Notes under the pieces: model-generated
What the model saw: only the letters and a program-made list of their open reading frames with translations
Told to the model about the DNA's origin: nothing
The model's database searches: none
From: G963662675 sp963662675
Lineage (GTDB): Bacteria; Bacteroidota; Bacteroidia; Bacteroidales; Prolixibacteraceae
Reading direction: 5' to 3'
DNA: 64,000 bases
Assembly (NCBI GenBank): GCA_963662675.2
Contig: CAXXHP010000004.1
Coordinates: 372,001 to 436,000 of the forward strand
Translations under genes and position numbers: made by a program
Part shown: in pieces, positions 17,201 through 26,100 of the stretch
Layout of the letters: every line of letters starts with the position of its first letter
Position numbering within the stretch: position 1 is the first letter of the stretch

Positions 17201-18121
17201 ATGGTCATTAAAATCCACCAGGCATGTAGTACAAAAAACGCTTTGTTTTACAATGAACGAAAGGTAGAGAGGCAATTTGCAACCTTTTACCATAGCCAGA
17301 ATATGCCGGTAGTAAACCCTTTTCATGGTGATAAAAATGACAGGTACAGGGTTTTTCAGGAGATAGAAGAACGAAACACCCGGGTTAAAAAGCCTGGGCT
17401 GCATATATCCGTTAACCCAACGGTTGGGGATTTGGTAAGGTTAGGTGATACAGGCATTCGAACAGAAATTGATAACCTGATGAAACACCTGGGGTATGGG
17501 GACCAACCATACCTTGTATATAAACATGCAGACATCGATAGGGTACATTTTCATATAGTTTCCACAAGGATAGATCAGCAGACTGGCAAAAAGATCAAGG
17601 ACAATTATGAGAGGGAGAAAACGCAGCGGTTTATTAAATCTTTGGAGCAGAAATACCAGCTTACCAAAGATGGGAGTCCGGAAAAATTGGACTATCGATT
17701 TTCGGGTTCAAGTAAGAACCTAAAGCAAAATCTGGAGAGTTTGTTTGGACAGCTTAACCAGATGGAGTTTATTACTTCCAAAGAAATGTATGACGAGGCT
17801 TTAAAAATGTTTGATATCGAAATCCGGCCCTTTGGAAAGGGTTTTGCTGCTTTTGTAATGGATGGTGCAGGGAATCCCATTCGTTATCCCATTCGTCTTT
17901 CGGAATTTGAGGAACGGCCAAAATTTATTGAGGAACAAAGTTTAAATCCGGAGGTGAAATTTGGTTTGAATCATAGGCTTAGTTTCCCTGAGAATTTTAA
18001 AAGGGTGCTGCTGAAAGCGTTGGTTTATCAATATGGGCAAGACCAGAAAGATCCGAAACATTATATGAAAAAGCATAAAAGGTCAAAACGGAATGAGAAA
18101 GGGAAGAGAAAGAAGCTATAA
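17201..18121 (+). CDS. mobB: MobB-type relaxase
   Basis: A 306-residue relaxase/mobilisation nuclease. The metal-binding three-histidine motif is visible as HADIDRVHFHIV (about residues 108-119), preceded by the LGYGDQPYLVYKH strand. A tyrosine near the N-terminus (FYNERK, about 25-26) is a candidate nucleophile. It would nick oriT and lead the strand into the recipient. The C-terminus ends in a highly basic KKHKRSKRNEKGKRKK tail. Translationally close to mobA; last gene before the AT-rich cargo. Confidence 0.88.
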   Translation: MVIKIHQACSTKNALFYNERKVERQFATFYHSQNMPVVNPFHGDKNDRYRVFQEIEERNTRVKKPGLHISVNPTVGDLVRLGDTGIRTEIDNLMKHLGYGDQPYLVYKHADIDRVHFHIVSTRIDQQTGKKIKDNYEREKTQRFIKSLEQKYQLTKDGSPEKLDYRFSGSSKNLKQNLESLFGQLNQMEFITSKEMYDEALKMFDIEIRPFGKGFAAFVMDGAGNPIRYPIRLSEFEERPKFIEEQSLNPEVKFGLNHRLSFPENFKRVLLKALVYQYGQDQKDPKHYMKKHKRSKRNEKGKRKKL

Positions 18122-18476
18122 ATGTAGATAAGTTCTTCATGTTCTGCTCCATTTGAAATGTGAATATGGTTAAATATACAACTATAAATATAGTCCCCAC
18201 ATTACTTTTATTTTGTTAATAACTATTTAAGGTGTGAATAAAAATTTATATAAATTTGGTAGACCAGAATCATTCAATGCGAACTCCAATGTATCGACAA
18301 TTAGCTCACGTCGACAAAAAATATATTATATGATTTTTCAAATTAGGATTCGTGGCAACTGTTCTCTTATCGATCATATGACCGAAAAGGATAGTTATTG
18401 AAGTTTGATTTAATAAAATTCAACAATTAACATTTCTTAAGATGTTAGCTACATTATTAAGAGAAATATTTAAACT
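18122..18476. other. AT-rich gap between mob region and cargo
   Basis: About 355 bp with many stops in all frames. No gene, tRNA or clear terminator is seen. Base composition drops sharply here compared with the tra/mob genes, marking the left border of the inserted cargo block. Confidence 0.5.
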
Positions 18477-19133
18477 ATGACTGAGAAGTTTACACTTGAA
18501 GATCTATTCATTAAAATAATTCCTGGAGGTGTTCTAATTGGAGTATTATATTTCATTTATTCAGAACAAATAGATTTAGAACTCGAGCATGGATTAGATT
18601 TATTTTACACTTTTTTGTTTTTCACTTTTTCGTTTTTAGCGGGAGAAGTTATACAAACAATTGCTCATGAATTAGAATGGATAATATTTTCATTTTTCAA
18701 GTTTTATAAACCTTCGGAAATTTTCTTATATAATGAAAATCCTGTTTTAAAAGACAATCACATCAAGCAGCGACTATTCAACTTTCTTTCGTTAAATGTT
18801 AATGATCAAAAATACTTTGAAAAAACTTATAAGGAACTTCCACTTATTTGGTGGAAAAGAGAAAAACAGAATAAAGCCCAAAGTATTTTTTGGAAGTTAT
18901 ATTCAGAGATTAGTTCAGAAGCAGAAATAAAAACGTTTAATCGAAATTTTTTACTGGTACGTGCAATAACCTTTACTTCACTTGGTATAAGCATCTTATT
19001 TTTTATCAAAAGTAATAGAGAACTAGGTGTTGTTGCTATCATTTTATTTATACTCTTCTTATGGAGAGCACGAGGAATGGCTCGTACATTGGTCTTTAAA
19101 ACAGTACTCTTAAACCTGAAGCAGATTAAGTAA
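18477..19133 (+). CDS. Membrane protein paired with MBL hydrolase
   Basis: A 218-residue protein with hydrophobic segments near residues 12-27, 42-62, 160-178 and 180-195, and a soluble central part rich in Lys/Asn (EKTYKELPLIWWKREKQNK). I do not recognise a family. Its stop overlaps the start of the following MBL-fold gene by one base (19133), so the two proteins are translationally coupled and probably act together. Low GC and location in a defence-rich cargo suggest a membrane-acting defence or cell-death effector; this is inference. Confidence 0.55.
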   Translation: MTEKFTLEDLFIKIIPGGVLIGVLYFIYSEQIDLELEHGLDLFYTFLFFTFSFLAGEVIQTIAHELEWIIFSFFKFYKPSEIFLYNENPVLKDNHIKQRLFNFLSLNVNDQKYFEKTYKELPLIWWKREKQNKAQSIFWKLYSEISSEAEIKTFNRNFLLVRAITFTSLGISILFFIKSNRELGVVAIILFILFLWRARGMARTLVFKTVLLNLKQIK

Positions 19134-20032
19134 TGAAACTTATAATTTTTGACGTCGGTAACGCTGCTTGCTCCATTATTGCAAGTCCAAATAAATATGG
19201 GATGATGATTGATTGCGGTTGTAGTGGAGAAAAAGAAAATCCGGTTGATCTCTATTATCGAAAAAAAAAGTGGCTTGAATTAATACCATATATGACAAAG
19301 TCAGGTAAAGAGTATGAATTAGGATTGTTACATGTTACACATCCTGACGACGACCATGTACGAAATGCCAGAAGAATAAAAGTTGAGATTCCACCTTACT
19401 TGCTTTTACGAAGGAGATCTGAGGAATTCTCTCATTCAGAGTCTATTAATCAAGATTACAAGGCTTTTATCGATAGAGAATACCGCGGTTCAAATGGCGA
19501 AATAATTCCTTGGGGTTTCGATGAGGAAAGGACATTTAGCATTCCTTTGGATACAATAAAAAATGATGAAATTTTAAACAAAAAAATTAAAAATAATTCA
19601 AGCATTTTGCGCTACGTTGAATGCCATGGGATAAAGATTTTGTTTTCAGGTGACTTAGAAAGGGCTGGATGGGAGTGGTTAGCAAATAATGACACGGACT
19701 TTGCAGATACAATGAAGAAAGGGTTAGATATTTTGATAGCACCCCATCATGGGCATATTTCAGGTTTCCCAAAATGTTTATTTGATTTAACTGGAAATGT
19801 AAGGACGATTATTCATTCAAAAGGAAGTGAAGGGAAGATAATTGGGACTGATGTTTCAAATCAGTATTCAAAATATGCAGATGGTGTTATTTACACGAGC
19901 CTTAATGATAATTGCATGTATAAAGGGAAAATACTTACGACACGAAGTAATGGGAACATCCATATTCAGATCGATAAAGGGAGTTATCGAATTTGGACAG
20001 ACAAAGCATCCTCCAATCATGAACGATATTAA
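19133..20032 (+). CDS. MBL-fold hydrolase (ComEC-like)
   Basis: A 299-residue metallo-beta-lactamase fold protein. The metal-binding loop is THPDDDH (residues 69-75), followed by SGDLE and APHHGH further on. The N-terminus (IFDVGNAACSIIA) is typical of ComEC-type MBL domains, whose known members hydrolyse nucleic acids or phosphodiesters. Coupled to the membrane protein before it. MBL proteins recur in antiphage systems; here the partner and substrate are unknown. Confidence 0.8.
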   Translation: MKLIIFDVGNAACSIIASPNKYGMMIDCGCSGEKENPVDLYYRKKKWLELIPYMTKSGKEYELGLLHVTHPDDDHVRNARRIKVEIPPYLLLRRRSEEFSHSESINQDYKAFIDREYRGSNGEIIPWGFDEERTFSIPLDTIKNDEILNKKIKNNSSILRYVECHGIKILFSGDLERAGWEWLANNDTDFADTMKKGLDILIAPHHGHISGFPKCLFDLTGNVRTIIHSKGSEGKIIGTDVSNQYSKYADGVIYTSLNDNCMYKGKILTTRSNGNIHIQIDKGSYRIWTDKASSNHERY

Positions 20033-20186
20033 AAAATAAATGCGCAGTGGGCATATGTAATATTGACATCTTGGGGTTGGGTGAGATTGATCAGGCTTCA
20101 ATATCTGACCGACTTCATTTTTGGGAGTAGCAGGCAAACTCTCATGCCGTAATAAAGTAAAAAACGCTGATAAAGAACACAACTAG

Positions 20187-20927
20187 ATGAAACCAAAAAC
20201 AAAAAATTATTTAATATATCTTGCAATACTGCTAGTTCTGATAATAATAGTTCTATGGTTGAATCTGTATGATTTCTTTTTAAATGTCGATAGTTCGAAA
20301 TTTAGCAATCTCCTGACACCGGTAGTTGCTCTGTTTTCTGTAATACTATTGATACAGACATTGTCTGATAGTCAGATTTTTAATTCAAAACAGTTGGCGA
20401 TAAATGAGTATAATATATTGTTACTAGATTTTGAACTAGTAAAAAATAATATTGAGAAGTTAACCTTCTCTTTTGACACAAGCGGATTCTCTGACAATTT
20501 TAAAAAACAGTTAGCCGAGTCCAGCGGAACAAATTACATTCAATTGTTCTCTCAATTTTTGGAATTTGAGTTATCAAAAACTGATAGAGGGAATGAAAAA
20601 TTGATAAGTAGAATTCGTTTTGGTGTCATATATCCGTTAATTCGTAATTATAGGCATCTCTCTATTTTTCTAAAAGAAGTGATTCAAAATGATGTTCTGA
20701 GTGATAGATATAAGCAAAAATTCTTTTTAAAAACGGAGCAACTATTACTACAGCACTATTTTAGAATTTGTAATAACGTTAATATGGCTGGAGAACCAGA
20801 ATTTGAATTAGAACTTTTTGACTCTGAGGTATATAAATCCAATGAATTCACAGAATTGAACGATCTATTTATTAAGAACAACTTGTTTCAAATTAATGAT
20901 TTAGAGTTTTACCAAATGACACGATGA
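20187..20927 (+). CDS. Putative phage abortive infection protein
   Basis: A 246-residue protein with two N-terminal transmembrane helices (about 8-28 and 40-58) followed by a helical cytosolic domain. Its layout and segments (FKKQLAESSGTNYIQLFSQF, then GVIYPLIRNYRHLSIF) look like the putAbiC-type 'putative phage abortive infection' family. Direct evidence for function is absent. It stands 155 bp after the MBL gene in the same orientation and may belong to the same cassette. Confidence 0.55.
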   Translation: MKPKTKNYLIYLAILLVLIIIVLWLNLYDFFLNVDSSKFSNLLTPVVALFSVILLIQTLSDSQIFNSKQLAINEYNILLLDFELVKNNIEKLTFSFDTSGFSDNFKKQLAESSGTNYIQLFSQFLEFELSKTDRGNEKLISRIRFGVIYPLIRNYRHLSIFLKEVIQNDVLSDRYKQKFFLKTEQLLLQHYFRICNNVNMAGEPEFELELFDSEVYKSNEFTELNDLFIKNNLFQINDLEFYQMTR

Positions 20928-21083
20928 AAACGGTAATAACAAAGTATAACTTTTGTGGCTGAAAAATTGAAGAGTTAGCAGTTCATGTGTCTACCTTCAG
21001 AATATTGAGACAAAACATTACTTTGTGGGATCTGTGTAAATCGTGGTTTCTAAATAATTGTAATCCGTCAGGAAGATGTTGGT

Positions 21084-21115
21084 TTTGGATAATAATTAAT
21101 AGGTGATAAATTTTG
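21084..21115 (+). promoter_or_regulatory. Promoter of the peptide/radical SAM locus
   Basis: TTTG (21084-21087), 19 bp, then TAAATTTTG (21107-21115), one base off the Bacteroidota TAnnTTTG consensus. It would start RNA about 55 nt before the precursor ATG. Confidence 0.4.
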
Positions 21116-21178
21116 AAAATATTTTGGTTTTAATTAATAACAGAGATAATAATTCTAATGAAAGGAGGTGTAAAAAAT

Positions 21179-21295
21179 ATGTCTTACAAAAAACCAGAAG
21201 TTTTAGCACAAAGTACTGTTCAGATGGCAGAATGTCGTCCCAATAGTAAGCCTAGCGGCAGACCTTGTAAGCCACCGGGACCAGGTGGACGTTAA
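21179..21295 (+). CDS. Candidate RiPP precursor peptide
   Basis: A 38-residue peptide starting at ATG 21179, preceded at 21163-21168 by AGGAGG, an unusually strong Shine-Dalgarno for this phylum. A KKPEVLAQS leader segment is followed by a Cys-, Pro- and Gly-rich C-terminus, CRPNSKPSGRPCKPPGPGGR, which would be the modified core. Two cysteines (residues 19 and 30) and several Ser/Pro are possible sites. It ends 73 bp before a radical SAM-SPASM gene with a perfect hairpin between them, the classic precursor-maturase layout. I know no exact family; coding potential is supported by the RBS, size and context. Confidence 0.75.
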   Translation: MSYKKPEVLAQSTVQMAECRPNSKPSGRPCKPPGPGGR

Positions 21296-21306
21296 TGTGC
21301 AATTTT

Positions 21307-21346
21307 ATCAGGCGACGATATTACACAATTTAAATCGTCGCCTGAT
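21307..21346 (+). terminator. Attenuator hairpin between precursor and maturase
   Basis: ATCAGGCGACGAT (21307-21319) and ATCGTCGCCTGAT (21334-21346) form a perfect 13-bp stem with a 14-nt loop. There is no U-run, so it is more likely an RNA stabiliser or partial terminator that raises precursor over maturase levels. Confidence 0.6.
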
Positions 21347-21368
21347 CAGTAACAGATGGAGGAATAGA

Positions 21369-22841
21369 ATGTTTTTTAAGTTAAAATCGAATGTAATATT
21401 CAGAAACTATGAGTCTTTTGGATACATAACAGACAATAGAAATTTTGGGTACAAACAGACAAATGATCAAAAAAGTGACATCGGTGATAAAATATTGTCG
21501 AAAAGTGGGTCTGTATTTATATCTGTACTAGCGAAACGACCACAATCCCTTGAAGAGTTAGCAACTAAAATAAAGACTCAATTTGCGGATGTTGATTTCA
21601 GTTCAATTAGGGACGATGCTAAAGAATTTTTTTGCATGCTTGAACAGGATGGGTTTGTCGTATCTGGCGAAACATTACAGGAGTGCGAAGAAAAAGATAT
21701 AAGATTTTCGTATAAGACATTTGCCCACCCTACATTAAAAAGAGATTCTTTTTCGAGTATTATACATCCTGAAAAATCAACTCAGGATTTTTTTGAAGAC
21801 TTTTTTGATGGGAAGCCCCAGCTAACAAATTTACACATCCAGATTACAAGTAAGTGCAACGAAAGATGCATACATTGTTATATTCCTCATGAAAACAAGG
21901 TAACTTATATCGATCCTGATTTATTCTATGATGTTTTAAAGCAATGTCACGATATGAACCTATTGCACTTGACAATAAGTGGTGGTGAGCCGATGTTGCA
22001 CAAGAACTTCTGCAATTTCTTAAAAAAGTGCAGAGAATATGATTTCTCGGTGAATGTGCTTAGTAATTTGACCTTACTTGATGATGAGATCATCAAAGAA
22101 ATGAAGGCAAACCCTCTTTTAGGAGTTCAAGTTTCACTATACTCTATGGATCCTATTGTTCATGACGACATAACCCAAATGAAAGGGAGCTTTGAAAAGA
22201 CAAGAAATGCGATTCTTAAACTGATCGAAAGCGATATTCCATTGCAGATTAGTTGCCCTATCATGAAGCAAAATCGAAGCTGCTATAGTGAAGTTATAAA
22301 ATGGGCAGAAGAGCAGAATATTCATGTCGGGGATGATTATGTAATTATAGCAAGCTATAATCATAATACAGAAAATCTGAGTTGTCGTTTATCAATCAAT
22401 GAAATAAAGAGTGTAATAGATGATAAGGTTGCAAATGACGCAAGATATTTGGAGCATGTAGAAGCTACAGCTGAAAAGAAAAAAAATACGATGCCTAACG
22501 ATTTTGTTTGCAGTGTTTGTCGTTCCACTATTTGCATTGCAGACAATGGAGATGTTTATCCCTGTGAAGGCTGGCAAGATTATGTTGTCGGTAATTTAAG
22601 AGAAACTCCTTTAAACGACATTTGGGATAGTTCTGAAAAAGTCCAATACTTGAGAGGCATACAAAATCAAGATTTTCCTAAATGTATTCAGTGTCTGGAT
22701 AAAGAGTATTGTACCATGTGTATGGTTCGGAATGCAAATGAAAATACCACGGGAGATCCATTAGTCGTGAATGAATTTTTCTGTGGTATCGCGAAACTGT
22801 ATAGACAAATAGTTGAGCAAAAGGGAAACTCAAGTAATTGA
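21369..22841 (+). CDS. Radical SAM-SPASM peptide maturase
   Basis: A 490-residue enzyme starting at ATG 21369, preceded by GGAGG; a GTG at 21285 overlapping the peptide gene is rejected. An N-terminal PqqD-like peptide-binding domain (about 50-95; PQSLEELATKI, FCMLEQDGFVV) precedes the radical SAM core with CNERCIHC (about 163-170) and an ISGGEPMLH segment. The SPASM domain carries CSVCRSTIC, YPCEGW and the C-x2-C-x5-C-x2-C cluster KCIQCLDKEYCTMC plus a late Cys (FFCG). Such enzymes install thioether, C-C or C-O links in RiPPs using auxiliary Fe-S clusters. No transporter or protease gene of its own follows. Confidence 0.9.
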   Translation: MFFKLKSNVIFRNYESFGYITDNRNFGYKQTNDQKSDIGDKILSKSGSVFISVLAKRPQSLEELATKIKTQFADVDFSSIRDDAKEFFCMLEQDGFVVSGETLQECEEKDIRFSYKTFAHPTLKRDSFSSIIHPEKSTQDFFEDFFDGKPQLTNLHIQITSKCNERCIHCYIPHENKVTYIDPDLFYDVLKQCHDMNLLHLTISGGEPMLHKNFCNFLKKCREYDFSVNVLSNLTLLDDEIIKEMKANPLLGVQVSLYSMDPIVHDDITQMKGSFEKTRNAILKLIESDIPLQISCPIMKQNRSCYSEVIKWAEEQNIHVGDDYVIIASYNHNTENLSCRLSINEIKSVIDDKVANDARYLEHVEATAEKKKNTMPNDFVCSVCRSTICIADNGDVYPCEGWQDYVVGNLRETPLNDIWDSSEKVQYLRGIQNQDFPKCIQCLDKEYCTMCMVRNANENTTGDPLVVNEFFCGIAKLYRQIVEQKGNSSN

Positions 22842-23147
22842 TAGAAGCGACGACAAGTGTCCGAATGAGGTTTGTCATATATGACGAAGCAATTTATTTG
22901 ATTAGATTGTGTTGTTTGCACCAGATCAAAGAAACGTACTGCGGATAAGATGAAAGAATTGAAGATTGTTGATCCAATCAAGAATAGTTTGTAGGTATAG
23001 TCCAATTCCTGCAGCCGTTCATCCGTTGATGGGTAAATTGGGTATTCTATAGTTGAGCTAGGCAAGTGGATGACTCAATGGGCCCGGGAAAGTAGATTTT
23101 AATGCGACTATTATATTATAGTTGCACTTGTTTAAAAAGCCAAAAAT
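22842..23147. other. Gap after the radical SAM gene
   Basis: About 306 bp without a convincing gene. Short open frames end quickly. It must contain the promoter of the trypsin-STAND gene, possibly around TATAGTTG near 23116, which is only a weak match. Confidence 0.4.
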
Positions 23148-26100
23148 ATGAATGAATCAAATGACAATATAATTTCCACAATCACTGTTCGATTAAGGCA
23201 GAACAATTCAACGAATTCAACTGTCGGAACTGGGATACTATACTACGAAAAATCACTTTCAGACAAAGTATATGTATTGACGGCATCACATTGTTTATTC
23301 GAGGACGGAGATTCCTTTCAGAAACGCTTTGATGAATTATTTATCGATGTTTACGACCCAATAAATGACAAGTATGTTCCGGTATTATACAATCAAATTG
23401 ACGAGAATTTTCTATTTAAAGAAGAAGGTAGAGATGTGGCAATCTTGATCTTGGATAAGGAGCAAGTAAATAAAATAAATCCTAATATTCCCAAAATCGA
23501 TTTGGTAGAAGAAAGACAATCATTTCCTTCTTTTACCGTAAAAGGATTTCCGAGGGCAACTAAGGGAAAGGAACTCGATGTAATTCGGGCAGAGTGGAAA
23601 CAAAGCATGACTGAATCGAAAAGATTTCAGTTACAGTTAAATTCAGATTATACAGAATATAATGTTGATGGCTTTTCTGGAGCAGGCGTCTTTATTGAAG
23701 CGGATAATGAAGTATATTTATTTGGAATATTTACACGATTTAGGGCAGAAGAAAAAGGGAGAGTAATATATTGCCAGTATATTGAACCCATCAATGAGCT
23801 TCTTAGAGGTAACTTTTTACCACCCATTTTTTATACATATTTGGGAAATAATGGCCTAGTTCCATCCTTCTTTTCCTCTCAAATAGAAAAAGCTGTAAAG
23901 AATCTTGGTCCCAGATTCAACGAAAAATTAAATTTTGAAACTCCCATTGTTGATGTTTTCGACTGCATTTCTAAAAATGAAAATTTTTATACACGAATTA
24001 CCAAAATTGTAGATGATTGGTTAACAGAACGAAGTTACATAAGTCAGAAAGATAACCAGTATCTTGCAGAAATAGAGACCGAGTTAGATACACTGAGGAA
24101 AGAATTGAAGGAATGGCTACTCGGATTGTATTATTCTGTTAAAGATGAGATCTCAATATTACCATTTATTGAGCGAATAAAGTTATTTAAAAAGAAAATA
24201 ACAGATAAGAGGAATGATCTTTATACACTTAGAATAGACAATGAAGATTCAAAAACTAAAAAAACAAATTTGTTTAATGAAGAGTTAAACAGACTTAGAG
24301 AAATTGAGAAGCTTAACTACCAGTTTTTAAATGATATTGATGACTTGGATGTAAATCTTGCCAACTATCCAACTTTGATTATTAAAGGTGAAGCAGGATG
24401 CGGAAAATCTCACTTACTGGGAGATATTGCAAGCCAAAGAAAGAATCATAATTTACCAACTCTTTTATTTTTAGGGCAGCATTTTAATAAAACAGAAACT
24501 ATTGAAAAAAATATTTTAACCCAGTTAGGATTGGAATGTTCTTTCAAAGATTTAATGGTTAATCTTAATGATATTGGATTACAAATAAATTCCAGGGTAT
24601 TGATTCTTATTGATGCCATAAATGAAGGAGCAGGAGCTGATTTATGGAAGAGCCAGATAGCTGGATTTTTTCATGAAATTGAGAAATATCCTGCCATTGG
24701 ATTAGTATTGACGATTAGAAGCACATACTTTCACGATATAATCCCAAGTCATTTCAAATCAGAACCAAATATAACTATCATTACCCATGAAGGATTCAAG
24801 GGGAATGAATATGAAGCTCTTAAATTATTTTGCGAATACTACGATTTGAAATTACCCAATATTCCAATTCTTAATCCTGAATTTAGGAATCCATTATTTC
24901 TCCATTTAATTTGTGAAGCCGTAAAAGATTTACCGGATAAGAGTTTTCCCAAAGGATTTAATGGAATCAGCAGGATATACAGTCTTTACAAACAATCACT
25001 AAATAAGCGATTTGAAGAAAAAAGGAAAGAGTATAAATTACGCAATATTGTTTCGAAAGCAACAGAAATCATTGCAGTTGCCTGTTTCAATTCTGAATAT
25101 GGTCAACTTCCTATTGAAGAGGCAGTAATTCTATTTGATAAAAAGTTTCCAAATTATCCAGATTTATTGTCAGACCTTATTGAAGAAAGTGTATTAATCA
25201 AATATAGAACTGAATATAGAGAACCCCCTGAAGATGTTCTTTTCTTTTCATACCAAAAGTTGGGAGACTTCTTTATAGCTGAAGAATTATTAAAATCATA
25301 TTCACAAAAAGAAGACCTTATAAATGCATTTTCTAATGACGAAAGGTTCAAAAAAGTTGTAGGACGCCATCAATGGACATATAGAGGTATTACTGAAATA
25401 TTTTCAATTTTACTCCCCGAGAAATATGATATGGAGATTTTTGAGGTAGTAGATTTTTTCATTGATAAAGATGAGGATAAAAAGACGAGAAAATATGATA
25501 AAATTGAAACCTATAATTGGTTCATCAGACTTGTTTTGGATAGTTTGAAATGGCGAGAGGTAGGCAATATCGGTAATGAAAAGATAACGAAATGGCTGGA
25601 GAAACATGGTAAATATTTTGATTACAGTGAGTGGTTATACACGTTAAATGAGCTAACTACAATTCCAAATCATCCATTCAACAGCGATAGATTTCATGGA
25701 ATAATAATGCGACAACCTATGCCCAAAAGAGATGGTTTTTTGCAAGAATACATTCGGGGTTACAGCACGTACGATGATTATGGTGTAGCATTTCCTATTC
25801 GACGATTAATTGACTGGGCTTGGACTCCTAACATCTCCAATAACGCAGATTCAGAAACTGTAAGGTTAGCTGCTCAAACACTTTCCTGGATTCTTTCTTC
25901 TACTGATATTGCATTAAGAGACCAGGTTACAAAAGCATTGGTTAACCTGCTTGAGCAACAACCTGATGTCTTAATATTTATCTTAAAGACATTTGATAAA
26001 GTTGATGACTTATACATTAAAGAAAGACTCTACGCTGTTGCATATGGGTGTATTCTTCGGACAGAACTTGACCTCTCTGTGAAAAAGATTGCGGAGTTTG

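Noticed and set aside
20033..20186. Possible gene fragment on the minus strand (HESLPATPKNEVG)
   Set aside because: Frame is short and no family is recognised; could be chance or an old remnant, so not annotated.
21285..21368. GTG start for the radical SAM enzyme overlapping the peptide gene
   Set aside because: The extension runs through the hairpin, and the ATG at 21369 has its own GGAGG.
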